Source: Pisolithus tinctorius (lineage: Eukaryota > Basidiomycota > Agaricomycetes > Boletales > Pisolithaceae). From it: DNA of 64,000 nt. A program made the position numbers and the translations under genes. The stretch is from contig JANFAH010000079.1 of assembly GCA_024663395.1 (NCBI GenBank), forward strand, positions 62,001-126,000. The letters are read 5' to 3'. Shown in pieces: positions 33,541 through 47,078 of this stretch; position 1 is the stretch's first letter, and each line of letters begins with the position of its first letter. The notes beneath the pieces are model-generated. The model saw nothing but the letters and a program-made list of their open reading frames with translations. It ran no database searches and had not been told where the DNA came from.

Positions 33541-35338
33541 ATGGGCGTGATCACCCATCTGCAGGGCTCAGTTAAGGGTATACCCAATCGCTACATCGTT
33601 CTTGTCACTGTATTTTTGGTGAGTATTTGTGCCATGTAGCAATTCACTTGTCTTGGCCTTAACACCAACTTGTGTTCAGACTTTAATTCTCCTCACTCTG
33701 AAAGGTCTTCCATATACCCCAGATGCATTGTCAGTGCCTCTTGGCATTTCTCAGTCTTCAGTGTCCAACGAGGTTGCGTACGAAGCATCGGTGGCGCCTG
33801 TCATCCGGAGGGCCAACGCCACATTTATAATTCTTTGTCGCAACTCCGAAATAGAGGGAGTCATCCAGAGTGTCAGAGAGGTCGAAGATCGATTCAACAG
33901 GGATTTTAATTACCCATACGTATTTCTGAACGATGAACCCTTCACTGACGAATTCAAAACGTAAGTCGATCATGATCCACGCGAATTCTTTCTTATGTAC
34001 ATTTTTGTGCGACTCCCCAGGCGCATATCCGTCATATCACCCTCCGTGATGGAGTTTGGCGTTATCCCCCACGATGACTGGTTCCAACCTTCATGGATTG
34101 ACGAAGAGAAGGCCTCAGCTGCCAGGAAACAAATGGAGCTAGACAACGTCATATATGGAGGTGCGCCTTCGACTGGTTGATGGTAGCATCAATGCGCCGC
34201 TGAGGCAATATCCATAGGCAGTGTCTCTTACCGCAATATGTGTCGGTTTAATTCCGGTGTGCGTGTACTTTCTTTATTTCGTTGTGAGGGTAGGTCCTAG
34301 GAAAAGACAGTTCTTCTTCAGGCACCCTCTTGTACAGAAATACAGGTAAGAGTGTAAATGGTGTTTCTTATCAGTTCATAACTCCTGACCAGTCATCATT
34401 GATAGATATTACTGGCGTGTCGAGTAAAGCTCTCTCACTTTTGCGCCATCGGGGATACTCCCACTGACCACTTCTTAAGACCTCACGTTCATTTTCCCTG
34501 TAACATCCCATTAGATCCGTTCTTATATATGCAAGACCATAATAAAACATATGGTAAGTTAATCATTTCTTTTTCACTAGATTGGGATTTTCACCTTTCA
34601 CCGATGTCTTTTCGAAAATGCTGATGAGGAATTTGTAGGTTTCACCATCACCTTGTATGAATTTGAATCTACTATCCGAACTCTCTGGCAGACTGTACAG
34701 GGTTCGCATGATATGACGTAAACCGTGCGAGACACCCCTGGCTGACTGTCGCGTTTCTGCAGAATATGTGTCACTGTACCCAGAGCATATACATCCGGAC
34801 AACGCAATGGGATTCATCTCCGCAGATGAGGGCGCCCACTATAACCTGTGCCATTGTACGTTCTCGATTTAAACGTTCGACATTTTAACTGACCCAACTG
34901 ACCGCCCGCGCTTGCCCTCGGCATATCAGTCTGGAGCAACTTTGAGATCGCAGGATATGGACTTTTGGAGGTCAGACGCGTACATGACGTTCTTTGAGTT
35001 TCTCGATTCCAAGGGAGGCTTCTATTATGAGGTGCGTTTTTTATCGTTGGGTGTAATAATGAAGTAATCTTAAATATTTGACGTCTTGACTGTGATCCTT
35101 ACTTTTGCAGCGCTGGGGAGATGCCCCTGTACATTCCATAGCTGCATCGCTATTTTTACCGCAGGACGCCATTCATTTCTTCGACGAGATCGGGTACCAA
35201 CACATTCCATTCAGTCACTGCACGGAGAACGCGGAGCGGTGGAAAAATGGTCGATGTTCATGTGATCCAAAAGAGAGCTTCGATTATAATGGTTACTCGT
35301 GCCTACGACAGTGGGAAGCAGTTGCTGGTCATCGCTAA
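33541..35338 (+). CDS. Alpha-1,2-mannosyltransferase, GT15 (KRE2/MNT1/KTR) family, with a one-base insertion
   Basis: Eleven exons: 33541-33618, 33680-33960, 34021-34160, 34218-34258, 34311-34345, 34406-34423, 34480-34553, 34639-34701, 34763-34855, 34930-35031, 35111-35338. A short N-terminal hydrophobic anchor (YIVLVTVFLTLILLTLKG) precedes the GT15 domain: RANATFIILCRNSEI, YPYVFLNDEPFTDEF, DDWFQPSWID, YYWRVEPHVHF, YMQDHNKTYG, NLCHFWSNFEIA, DMDFWRSDAYMTFFEFLD, SKGGFYYERWGDAPVHSIAA, YQHIPFSHCT, WKNGRCSCDP. It is a Golgi type II membrane enzyme extending O- and N-linked mannans. An extra G at about 34953-34954, between FEIA and DMDFW, breaks the frame. Without it the exon total is 1152 bases, an exact multiple of three. 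Confidence 0.85.
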
Positions 35339-35706
35339 ACCTGTATTTAACTAGTAGATAATTTGGAGCTGGCCACGTGGATGGCCTGGTATTGACAGGG
35401 CCCCCTTGTGATCCCAGTGCTGCTATGCGGTATGCATAGTAGTCAAGCAAGGAGCCGAGGCGCCGGAATCGCCAGGAACCTCACAGGTAGTCGTCAGTTC
35501 AGGTTAGCTGAATATAGGGGTTATTTCCCTAATTGCGGTAATAGCGGGGCGGAGCAGTTTGTCTGATCATCTGGCGTAGATGCTAACTGGCAAGGGCCGT
35601 GTTGAGCACACTCACTCCAGATCACAAGGCTATTGGGCATCAATTCGTAATCCAGGAGCATACAGACAATTGACACCCCCAGAGAGCGAGACTTGCGGTG
35701 GCCATA
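35339..35706. other. Intergenic
   Basis: Between the mannosyltransferase stop and the MON2 start. It presumably holds the MON2 promoter; no clear element seen. Confidence 0.5.
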
Positions 35707-38700
35707 ATGAGCTCACTGGCCTTCCTGGTGACGGAGCTGCAGGTGCGTATTCGCCTGCTTTCTTGCTGATGCCGCTTCGTGACCCGCGAGCTTTCAGTCC
35801 TTAGCCAGCGAAACAAGAAGAAAGCACCCAGAGATTCGCGAGGTAGCCCGTCATGCTCAAATGTCGCCATCACTGCTCATCGTAACACGTAGGCTGCTGA
35901 AAAGTCGTTAGCAATTCTCAGGTCTTCCCCAGAGCAAGCCATTGCATCCCTGGCCTCAGGTTTGCTTACTCTATCCATTGTCGTTTCGCTGAGACGAGTA
36001 CGATATTCATTTCTGTAGATGGCGCACACTCGGATGACCTTCTTCGACCCGTTTTCATGGGATGCGCCTACGAAGAACGCAAAAGTCGTGGCTATATCGC
36101 TTGGTTCACTCCAAAGACTCATCGCTCTCAAAGCAGTGCCAAAATCCGCTGTCCCTCTGATCATTAGCACCATGAGCGATGCTATGAGCCAGGGGGTCGA
36201 CATCCAATTACGAATCCTGCAGACTCTGGTTTCGCTTATCACGAACTTTCCCTCCGTTCATGGAGATCAACTTGGGGAGGTATGTCCACGTGCCTTTAAC
36301 TAGAAGATATTAGTAAACTTCCTTGTGATCTTCGCCAGGCTCTCCTCCTGTGTTTCAAGCTCCAGGACTCTCGAATAGCCGTGGTCTCCTCTACCGCGGC
36401 GGCCACACTTCGTCAGCTGGTGATGTTTGTCTTCGATAAAATGGTCGATGAGGACAGACGGAACGCTGTGCCTGCAAACGCAATGTTGGAAGTTACACTT
36501 CCAAATGGCAGCACTGCATCACTGGGGCCGTATGCAACAGACGCATACTCTGTTTTCGAAGACCTATGCCTACTAACAAATGCGGAAAAGCCTCACTTCC
36601 TTCATCTCGATTACCTGCATAAGACTTTTGCACTCGAACTGATCGAAAGCGTGCTTACGAACTATCACGACCTCTTTCGGCAGGTCGGTTTCAACTTCTC
36701 TTTCTCCCCGCTAGCATTGCTCACCAATCTCCAGCATTCAGAACTGTTGCTATTGCTCCAACACCATTTGTGCCCGCTGCTTCTCAAATCGTTGTCAGAG
36801 AAGGCGGTATTTCCGCTGACGCTTCGTTGCTTCAGGGTCGTCTTTTTGTTGCTCAAGAAGTTCTCATTCGAACTGAAGACTGAAGCGGAAGTATTCTTTA
36901 TGCTTCTCATCAAAATCGTGTCAGAGGACTTGGAATCAAGCACACTCGACCATGCAGAGGTGCGCCCTCCGTGGTTGAGAGTCCTGGCGATGGAGATAAT
37001 ACGAGGGTACGTCTAATTATGTCGAGTTTCCTTTGGCTTCACCTGTCCACTTTCATAGACTATGTAGCGACACCGAGCTCATTCGCAACATTTGGGATCG
37101 CTACGACGCTCGACAATCAGGCGCAAAAGTGTTCACCTGCCTTATTAGCGCCCTCAAGCGGTTGGTGACCGAAAAGCCTGCTTTGTTGGGTGTTTGCGCC
37201 CAGATGTCGGGTGTGGGTGTACATTCCCACTCTGCAGAGGGTCCTAGTGGTTCGAGCTCAGCTTCGGGATACGGATTGGATGTGGGAGGTGTGGCGGGTA
37301 TTGTAGCCACTGCAGCAAGTGCGACAGTTTCTGGAGTTGTAGGCATGATCGGTTCGGGAACTGGACTCAGCGTGGAACAGTCGGGGATGAAACTGCAATG
37401 GTGTGTACTACCACAACTGTACTCGTATCGGTCAGTCTGAAAGACGCGCCGCTACAGCATAGACCAACTCGACAAAGCCGACTCGCCCCCTATCCCAGAA
37501 ACTTATATCTACCTTCTGGCTGTTCAATGCATCGTCTCTCTCTGCGAGGGCTTTGCGTCGTTTACTGGGCCTTTATATACTTCCATCATGGTCCAACGAC
37601 CTCGCACTGCAGGGGAGCCCGTAATCCACGCACCTCCTGCCCTGGACATTTCTTCGCTCCCCCCTGATGAACCAGCTACAATCCATCTCGGCATCGTTCG
37701 TGCAATGGTCGACCATGGTTGGCCTGCCCTGCTAGCAGCTCTATCGTTCATCATCTATACCAATCTTTCTGACGAACTCTTTATCGACGTGCTTACCAGC
37801 TACCAGGCAATGACAAACGTCGCGGGAATGCTTGCACTCACCACGCCACGAGACGCATTCTTTACAAGTCTATCGAAGTTCGCGGTACCTTCTCGTGTGG
37901 TGTCTAGTCTAGAATCATACATCGAACCACATACCCCTCGTTCGTCGGCGTCGCTCACGGATAACTTGGGGTTGACCGTGCCACCGGTGCCTCCTAATTT
38001 ATCTGAGCGAAACCTCGTCTGCCTAAAAGTCTTGATCTCGAGCGCCCTCTTCCTTGCTGGAAGTCTTGGGGAAAGTTGGTACAGCATCTTAGAAGCAGTC
38101 CAGAATGCGGAGTATGTCCTCACGTTGAAAGGATCTCAGCTACCTTCTTCAAGACGTAATAGCACGATCGTTGGTGTGGCTGCGGCATCTCGGGTACCAT
38201 CCAGTACAGGCGTGCCAGATAGTGTGAAGGCGTCACAACCCCCTCGCCACTCACTTCTGGTCGATACTGACCCTGAAAGTATCCAACTTGCTATTCAACG
38301 CTTATTCGAAGCATCAAAGAACCTTGAGGACTCCTCCTTTCAGGATTTTGTTAGAGCATTGTGCAGGCTCAGCTCAGAGATGGTGGGAATGCAATCTGAC
38401 ACCAACGAGTTCCCAACTGGGGAAGCTGAGGGTCCGGACGAGCTGCCAAATCCTGGTGGTCTTTCGCCTAGGGTCGGCATCGCGCATCGTCGACGCGTGA
38501 GCGGCATTCATCTGCCTCGTACGCTGGTGGGTTATTTCTGTTCTGCTGGCGATTCAACATTGTCAACTGACATCGGCATTTTTATTCTAGCGCTCCGGAG
38601 ACTTCGGCATTGAGAGACTCGGGGTTGTTGCCATGCTAAACATTCATCGCCTCATTTACCGCCCGCCAGATATTGCTTGGGACCCAATGAGCACCCATCT

Positions 38701-41700
38701 TCTTTCCATTATCGGTCTCGTATCTGCACCGCCAGCCATTCGTGTTCAAGCAGCCCGCGTTCTGGACGAATGCCTGGTTGTCATCCCTCGTAATTTGTCT
38801 CCTAACCAAGAATTGCAAGCCAAGGTTCAGCGTCGGGTGCTCGACGTACTCGCAAAGCAAATAATTCCTCCACCAGCAGATGGGATCTACAACACGACTA
38901 CGAACCTTGAGCTAAGACGGATGGGACTGGAGACGCTTCATTTGATTCTGCAGGCATCTGGTCATACTCTTGTGGTCGGTTGGGAAACTATATTCGAAAT
39001 GCTCGGCAGCGTCTGCAAACCGGCAATGTTGTCTCGTGCCGACTCTATCGATTCTATCAGCACCGTCTCCCTCCAGGATACCAATCGACCGAAGCCTCTT
39101 CCACTCGGGTACAACAACGAGCGTGGACATACTACACTAGTCAAGATTGCGTTCCAGTCGATGAAGTTAGTGTGCGACTCCGTGTCATCCCTTTCTCCAG
39201 AGCATCTGCGCCTCTGCATAGCTACTCTCGGCCAGTTTGGTCGCCAAGCAGAGACCAATATCGCATTAACGGCGGCTGAAAGCCTGCTATGGAGTGTTTC
39301 GGATTCCATACAGGCGAAACGGAAAGATGCACAGATAGAACCCAAGTACAGTGAATTGTGGATGTTCCTGCTCGTCGAGGTGCTTGGTTTGTGTACGGAT
39401 GCGCGCCCGGAGGTACGGGTGGGTGCCATTCAGACACTGTTTCGTGCCATGCAGTTGTATGGTGCAACCTTGACCCTGGATACCTGGAATGATTGTATGT
39501 GGAAGATTACCTTTCCACTTTTGGATGCCATTTCCACTGAGACCCGCCGTGTTCCCCTCGATTCTGCCGTGCCCTCGATGGAAGAAACTCCTGAGCAAGC
39601 CTGGGATGAGTCGAAGAGCCTCTCACTGCAATGGATTGGAACCGTTATCTCAGAGTTCCTCGTCTCGAAGGTCTTACGTCTTCAGACATTCATAGATGCG
39701 TGGAAGGTCTTCGTCTCGCACATCAAGGATACTGTTCTTTTGGACCGGCGGTCCCTCAGCACGCCCGCCCTTCAATGTCTGGAGAAGGCTGTCGATGCCC
39801 TTTTGACTGCCGATGGTGATCTAGGACCTCGAGTTGCGGAAGCTTGGGAGTACGTGTGGCAAGCTTGTAATGACATTGGAGTTGCTATTGCACAGGGAAG
39901 TAGGCTGTTCCTCCCACCACAAAGACATGTATCTGCAGTACACAGACCATATACCCAAGACAGCCTCGTGGCTTTCACCAAAGTTATCCGCACCACACGG
40001 CGGGTAAGCTGGCAAAAAACCCACACCGAGTGGTCTCTAGAACGTCTGACACGCCTAATGGAAATCTTGAAGGGTTAGTGGCTTTATATGCCCGACATAC
40101 TGGCATCACTAGAACCCCCTGCTTTTTAGGTGTCATGACTTATTCTGACTCTCCTGATTATCGTCCTGATGTTGACGGGCTCACGCCCCTTCAGGTACGC
40201 CCAGAGTGTGTTGTTCGCACCATTCTCCACCTACAATCACGCAGGCATCGATACTAGAGACCGCGGAGAGCATCGAACTCACCGCATCAGGTGTACCTTC
40301 TCTCGTCATCCGGGACCTGTCGGAATATATCACTCTACCTTTCCTCGCAGCTTTCCATCCCAACCAAGTCGATGCTTCCGTCCCTGGGACACCGGTTACT
40401 CCTGTGCCGGCGTTGGCGCGTAAACAGGTTACCTACATTGGCCTCTCAAAAAAAGTGATGCCATCCCTCGTTGAGATGTACTTGCGCTTCAGAGATCGTA
40501 CGGAGGTATACGAAGACGGCACACTCGAAGCTGTTCTTTCTGTGCGTCATCGGGTTCTTCCGACTGTTATCTTGTTCACCCTATACTTCTGTTCAGGCAT
40601 ACTCGATCCCGATGAAGCTGAAGTATGATTGTCCGTCCCCATCGAAATACGGGAAAGATCCACCGCTATGGAAGACAGCGACCACTTGTTTCTTGCGTAT
40701 CGTGACGGAGTGTGCGGGTGATGTCTCACGACTGGGCCAAAGTTAGTCCCTATCCAGTGATTTCCATTCGAGTTTCAGCAGCGGGTAACGTCCAGTTCCA
40801 GGTATATCAGATGCACGTGTCGAAGCTATTTGGAGGCGCATTATTGAAGGCTTCCGTGGAGCAATTCTGGCAGATTGGTGTGTGGCGCTCTGCTTTCTTG
40901 TACTATTTCATTTACGACTTACGACACATGGTTAGTTCCGCAGCCGAAACACTCAGCCTAGAGGAACAAGAAGCAGAAGAGAACTTCGACCTTGCGCTTA
41001 TAAGTTCTTTGGAGGTCGATCTTGTCCCTCACCTTGGAAACCCTCGCGTTCCGGATTATCTTATTATTCAGCTTGCGAAAGTTCTACACCAGGGAAGCCA
41101 GCTCTTGAAGGACACCTCAATGTCATCGTCTGGACTAGAAGACGACGACAGGACTGTCGAAAGTGTCCACGCTTCACTGGATTCGTACGAATCCCAGATA
41201 TCCAACATTCAAAGCCTGGGTAGTACAGTCGTGGGTAGTGCGGTCCTCAGAGAGAGATTCTCGTTCTGGTGCTTAGACTTGTTATTCCTGATTTGTTCCA
41301 ATGTCACGAGTGGTAAGTTCTCTCTCCAGATCGCTCCTAATCCCATTTCAATGGATGCGATATTATGTCAGGCCATGCGGAGTCGCGCAGACGCGTTGCT
41401 GCATTGTCCCTTCCATCACTGCTTGACCGTTGCCAGACGGCCATGGTGAGCTACATCGCGGACGAGGTCTTACGGGGAAATCTACCCTTCCCAAGGTAAG
41501 CTACACTTGTTGACAAGAGTAGTTTGAGTTTAAGCGCACCCCATCTTAGAGTCCGTGAAGATGAACTCTTACATATCCTGCGAAAGCTTCTAAAGTTGAG
41601 ACTTTGGCCTGGCACGTTTTGGGCTGCGTTCTCGGATTCGCCAACAAAGTATAGCTCAGCACCACCGCGTACGTCTAATATTACAGTGGAGACATACCTT

Positions 41701-42059
41701 GATACTCATGGTACACTTCACCCACGCACACAGCCATTGATCCAAGCCTACCGTCTTCTGCGTTGATTCCAGATATCGTCCGGCGGTCACCTGTGGCACA
41801 CCTTTTCCATTTCTACACTGTTTTGTGCGAACTTTCGTCGATACCGAGACAGACACCGTCCGCATGGATCGTGTCGCCACCACCTACGCCTGCATCTTCT
41901 ATCCGCAGTCGGGTACCAGAGGACAAGGGGTCGACACCTTGGCCTGGTCCTTCTGCTCCCCGTGCGGATATGATGAGTAATGAGGTGACAGTCGTAGATG
42001 CAAGAGGTCTAGCCAGGGAGTGCTTGAAGGTGCTAGGGAAGGAACTTGGAGCAATTTAG
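35707..42059 (+). CDS. MON2: MON2-like Golgi/endosome trafficking protein, with a one-base insertion
   Basis: About 16 exons and roughly 1,830 residues. The N-terminus MSSLAFLVTELQSLASETRR..HPEIREA and the DCB-like part KNAKVVAISLGSLQRLIALK are typical. The HUS-like part (LSDELFIDVLTSYQAM) and C-terminal segments (LKGVMTYSDSPDYRPDVDGL, YSIPMKLKYDCPSPSKYG, VEAIWRRIIEGFRGAILAD, FDLALISSLEVDLVPHLG, HLFHFYTVLCELSS) follow in family order. MON2 is a scaffold related to large Arf-GEFs but lacking the Sec7 domain, and acts at the trans-Golgi/endosome. An extra T at 36069, between VFMGCA and TKNAKVV, breaks the frame; otherwise the checked junctions are in phase. Main exons: 36339-37006, 37059-37400, 37458-38526, 38591-40073, 40936-41312. 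Confidence 0.85.
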
Positions 42060-43026
42060 TGCAGCCGTAAGCATATTTGGTGGACATAGTAGTGTTTCTC
42101 GTTGCACAGGCATGAACGTATGCAGTAACTGTATCACTGGAAATCTAGACTCCCTCGAAAGGTGCGACCTGCCATGGACCGCAATGATATGGCACCAGGC
42201 AAGTAGGGGCTGGCTAGTTTTATTTACGTAGCCACTAGTAGGTGAGCGCTGGCTTGAACTGAATAGCGCTCCTTCCTCGCACACCTTTGCGGAGCCACGT
42301 CAGCCGGGACTGGTATTAGATAATGGTCATTAGACTGAGCAAGTGGAGAGGTCTATATACACCATATGTTCTGCTCGTACAAGCAAGGTCCTTGTCACCG
42401 ACACGAATGGATATATTGCCGTGTGAGTCATTTGTGACCTCGAGGTTATGCTAGCGAGCAAAGGTGAACATTTGAAGAAGTGTTTTGGGTACCATAACGA
42501 AGCCCAATTTGAATCAATTCGAATGTATGGTCATTGAGAACGTATCCAAGGCTGGATTCCTTCCGTCTGAGAACTTGTTCGATTGGAGTAACTCAGTGGA
42601 CGCTGTCGCACACAGGCATCACCTGTGTTCGAACCGGATTCTGACGGTGGGTTCCAAAAGATCACTCTTATCCAAGTATTCTCTGACTCTTTGCTAGTAA
42701 TTGGACCCGCTGTAAGCGGAACCACAAAAATTCCAGAGTGCCCTCAAGTTTGGGTGAGTCATTTGTCGTGATAATAGGAGGTAAACACTGAAGACTGAGT
42801 GGCTGCTTACCGTGCTCGTAATCATTCCATCAAATGGGTCGTGTACACGTCTTCGGAGGCCGGTGGGTAATGTGATGTGAGAATGTATTGTGACGATACA
42901 TGGTACACAATGGTACGTAATACTCCAGTGCCCAGTAATGCTAGCGTACTATGCGAGGCAGAAGCCATGAAAGTATATTAATACCATTTGGGGGCCGACG
43001 TGAATGCTTGCGTTACCCAGACCAAG
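42060..43026. other. Convergent intergenic region
   Basis: Between the ends of MON2 (plus) and APC5 (minus). Short open frames only, none supported. Confidence 0.5.
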
Positions 43027-45855
43027 TTATCTTCCTGCCAGCAGAGCCCCGACATCTGTCACGAGTGCCCACACTTTCTCTGCTTCTTCGTCCACAGGGC
43101 TCTCCTCGTACATCCTTATCCTTGCGGTAGAACAATTGTACCGCTCGTACACGGCTGCCCCCTCTGTTGTCATCCCAAGATTATGGTACACGACCATCAA
43201 CAACCATTGAACATCGGAGGCTGCTTCGAACATTTCGAGGTGTACGTAGTCATTCTCTGCCATCAGGAGATGAGGCAGAGCACTTCTTAGTTTCGCTGCT
43301 GCAAGTAAGTAGTAACGCGAAGGCCTTGGATCCGAGGTAAACATGGATACACACGTTCAGCATCCGAGGAAGCAATGATACATCTGCCTAAGGTGTAGCA
43401 GGCGAGTGCACGGTGTTCAACATCATGACCAGGGAGAAGCTATAATCTTGTCAGAATACATGCCGTTGTGTAACTTGATGCTCACTTGAGGTAATATTCC
43501 CTCTATCAAAGACTGGCAATGCTTGGACATGCCAAACCCAAGACCAGCGTCTGCTAGCAGAACGATGCCCAGCCTATACAAGGGAAACCTCCCTTGAAAC
43601 TCAGAGTTCCAAAGGGACTGTAACAGAGGTTGGATCGCTGTAACAGCTTGTCCATGCCGCTGCCATCGGGCGTCAAGATTCGTCTTGTACTGTGAAACAG
43701 GGTACTCGCCCGTGCACTCATGACCTGGTGCAGCTCATCGCTCATTGGTGGTAGCGGGGTTGGGCTGTCGTCGAAAAAATACTCCTTTGAAACAAATGTT
43801 GATGTTGATGGTTGCCGAGGAAGTAAAAAGTCATGGAAAAGCCGACGCTGCCCTCTTCATCTCGTGACTGAGAGATGAGCGAGATCCGTCAACGGAGTGC
43901 CCACCTCCGGCTAGTTCTCAACGCCAATATGTGCCATATCATGTTTGCCCATTCCTGATAGAGGTCTAATGATAGACCACGCCATGTGCGAGGCTGTACC
44001 AGTAGCGTCAGAGCATCCTGATACAAGCCGTTCCTTGCCATCTACCATCAGCAACAATAAGAAAATACTCCGCTAATGATGGATAAAACTACGCAACTCT
44101 GTAAGCTTGATTTAAAACAGAGTTGAGTCGATTTGGATCGTCATCTCCCCAGCGCGAAAATGCTTGTATGATCGATTCCTCCACCTTAGCGAGGCTGTGA
44201 CACCCTAAATGGACATGAGTGACCAGCTAAAGGCATATTCCACGCAGCGCACCCAGAGCACTCCATAATACCGCTTGCATCGCATGCAGACCAAGACGCT
44301 CTCGTTCATGGGGAGAAATTTTTTTCAGATCAACCCAACTATTGTATAGTCCAATAGCCTGCGAAAGCTTCTCAAAGGCAAGAGTTAACGGTTGACCCTA
44401 GACTAAGGTTAGACCAAACATCATAGACTGAATATCGACCTCACGCTCTGTGGCTGAAGCAATTTCGCTACATCATACAAAACTTCAAACGGGTGAAGGT
44501 CGGGCTGAATTTCATTCAGCACTGGTACATCATTTGATGTGGGCAACCGGTGGAGCATACTACACCTCATAAGCATATGACGACCACTGATGACGCTCAT
44601 GTATCTGACCTGATACAGTGCTGCAATGTAATACGGTCCCCACAAGTACGTGCAACCGAGATTGCTTCTTGTAATAGCTAGGACACATATATGAGGCACT
44701 TAAGACGCTTGAACGTAACCTTCACATACCTTGCTTGCAGCAGCATACTCTTTGCGTACATAATGCATACGTATAAGGTTTAACAGGGCGTTTTGACGTA
44801 TTCCACTGATCCTGGATTAGGCGGCGGCGCATCCGGCGAGATTTAAACGACCACGAACGAATCGTTGTTGGTGTGAAACATTTGTTCGAAGTACCTCCGC
44901 AAGTTCTCAGGTCCAATGACATCATCGCCGGTGTCACGACCCTTTTCCCATCTAGAAGAGACCTGTCGCGTGAGATGCAAATAGCAGAAAACTGTGCAAA
45001 CTGACGCTTCGAAAGGTTCCGGGTGTGCCGTTAAACCATAATCGCTCATAGTTGTGAACAACCAAACATCTCCGGTCAGAAGATCTTTCTCAACGGGACC
45101 ACGTCCTGCTTTGGTGTCACCTGCGCACCAGGATTGGTAGTCCTTCTGCAGTTCCATGACACCATAGAAAGAAAGCCGGGCATAAGCTACATAACATCGC
45201 CGACAGAAAAAGCCGAACGGTGATCGGCGAAACTGGATATGGAATGAGAGCTTGGAACAGTTTATAAAAGCAGGATGATACCAGAACACTGGGCTGCAAT
45301 ATTCAGGACAGGGTAAATAATGGAGTCATGAAGGGGTATTAACCAATTTACCTCGTCCCCACTCTTGTCGGTATATATTGGAGGAGCACCTATTATTCAT
45401 GTAATCAACGCAAAAAGTAGTGCGGAGCGCAGTACGAACTGTGAAAAAAGCTAGTGAACTGGGCGACGCTTGTCAACTGCTTTGGCTTTGAAACTGGTAT
45501 GAGATGATGGGAACTTGTCAGATTAAGCGAACCCACCGCAGACTCGAACGCCAGTATATAATTCTGAACGTTCAAATTGTTTATTTGTGGTGCTCCCTTT
45601 AAGAAATCCACGATCTCCTGATGAGTTGCTGGCTGAACGGCCTACGGATAACTTAGCACGTCACACGCAAGACATATAAGTCACGTGTACCTCGCTAACC
45701 TCAAGAATGAGGAATCTATAGATGTAGAGCAGAAATTTCGGTGGGAGTTTTCCATAGAACTCTTTGAACGCGAGCAAGATCATCGCGAAAACGTCGATGT
45801 GATGGGGTCGGAGCACATTGTGAACAGGTGGAGGTGATCCTGGTTTGTATTCCAT
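43027..45855 (-). CDS. APC5: Anaphase-promoting complex subunit 5 (APC5)
   Basis: Multi-exon on the minus strand from ATG 45855. N-terminal VLRPHHIDVFAMILLAFKEF..KFLLYIYRFL, then LTSVAQFTSFF, then SPFGFFCRRCYVAYARLSF, then ENLRRYFEQMFHTNNDSF, the usual APC5 N-terminal domain. TPR-like helices follow: NALLNLIRMHYVRKEYAAAS, LQEAISVARTCGDRITLQHC, MLHRLPTSNDVPVLNEIQPD, HPFEVLYDVAKLLQPQ. The last exon (43344-43027) has LPHLLMAENDYVHLEMFEAA and LLMVVYHNLGMTTEGAAVYE, ending at 43027. APC5 is a scaffold of the APC/C ubiquitin ligase that drives mitotic exit. Exon borders in the 44.2-43.4 kb part were not all resolved. Start 45855 is preferred because MEYKPGSPPPVHNVLRPHH is in line with the family; an upstream in-frame extension is possible. 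Confidence 0.75.
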
Positions 45856-46698
45856 CTTAGACTGTAAACCCCCCCGCGTATCTTCACAAGCTCGGGATTG
45901 AAGACGGTGTTCCGGGTAAGTTGATCGCAACGCGCGTCCGATGGCAAGTTGGCCGACATATATTTGTCAGCACAGAGCGAAATCTATATATAGTCATCAT
46001 GGCGGGGTACGCATTCCACGACCCAGCCTTTACTAGATGACTTCCCCCTTGTTTAGGAACAGCGCAAACGGTATCGTGAGGTGTGTTGCAACATCCATGA
46101 TCATCCAGATACCAGATACACTCATACACATTTTGTGGACTGTCGTGACAGAGCCAGCTGTGTCGTCGAGAGAATAATAGGGTAAAATCCCGTTGAGTGT
46201 CACCGGAGTTGTCCAGGTATTTCAACACCACCCGTTTATGTAGACCTAATGCATCTGCGAACGATGCAGCTTCGCGTATTGTACTACCGGATCCACAAGA
46301 CCACGCGCGTTGTCTATTGCAATCTCGGCTTGAGTCGGTGCAGCGCTCGGACAAATGGTCATACGAACCACCACTTTGCATAGTGGCCTCAGCCATCTTC
46401 CAACTCTTGGTCCTGGATATCTTACATTCTCTCTGATCACATATCCACATGTTGCCTCAATATGTGGATAGATTATCAGAGAGGATGTAATAGGGTTATT
46501 TGTGATATATGTCCTGGAACTTTTCCTAATCCACTCAGGATCTTACCATACTTCTAATATTCCTTCCAGGTGCCTGGAGATTCGTGAAGGTGAGCACATG
46601 CCATCCGGTGTGTATACTTTGTACCTCTCTGCCGACCACTCACAAAGTCACGGATCCGTCCCCACCCACGATCCGTGTCTGTTCTTGGTCCTACTCCT
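45856..46698. other. Intergenic, unassigned
   Basis: Between APC5 (minus) and the small gene at 46699. Overlapping minus-strand frames up to 188 codons (46450-45884) look like chance: no family resemblance, and competing frames. It should contain the APC5 promoter. Confidence 0.4.
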
Positions 46699-47078
46699 AT
46701 GGCTGACATTGCAGGTCCGCTGGGATCTGGCGAGGTGAGGACTCAGTTCCTTGTCAAGACAGGCTTAGTTAGTCGGACTGACGGGGATCATTCAACCAAG
46801 GCACACTGATTGGATTCTCAGGACACGTGTGGGGAGATCTAAGTCGATCGTCGCCAACACCGGCAGGCTTGGTCTTCACGTACCCGGGACCCGCGAAGTT
46901 GCGTGGTCAGCAGAGTTTTCTGGAAGCACGAAAAATTTGCTTATGTCTCCTACAAGTTGACGCAATCTCGGTAGGTACAAGGAGTCGATACAGCGAGTTT
47001 TGTTATATCAACGTCGACGGCTTGTGGGCCTTACCGGGGCGCCAATTCGTTCATGGTCTCGTCATTTGGATGAAGTGA
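46699..47078 (+). CDS. Small uncharacterised Gly-rich protein
   Basis: ATG 46699 begins MADIAGPLGSGE, followed by a GTGAGG donor. After a gap the text GTLIGFSGHVWGDLSRSS..PAGLVFTYPGPAKLRGQQSF and INVDGLWALPGRQFVHGLVI runs to a stop at 47078. The combination GPLGSGxGTLxGFSGHxWG resembles a family of small secreted or cytosolic agaricomycete proteins of unknown function; this is recollection, not proof. With the obvious donor (46735) and the only nearby AG (46796) the two parts are one base out of phase, so the splice is unresolved or the gene is damaged. Confidence 0.4.

Noticed and set aside
45884..46450. 188-codon minus frame upstream of APC5
   Set aside because: Two overlapping frames compete and neither continues in phase into the APC5 N-terminus, which has its own ATG at 45855.
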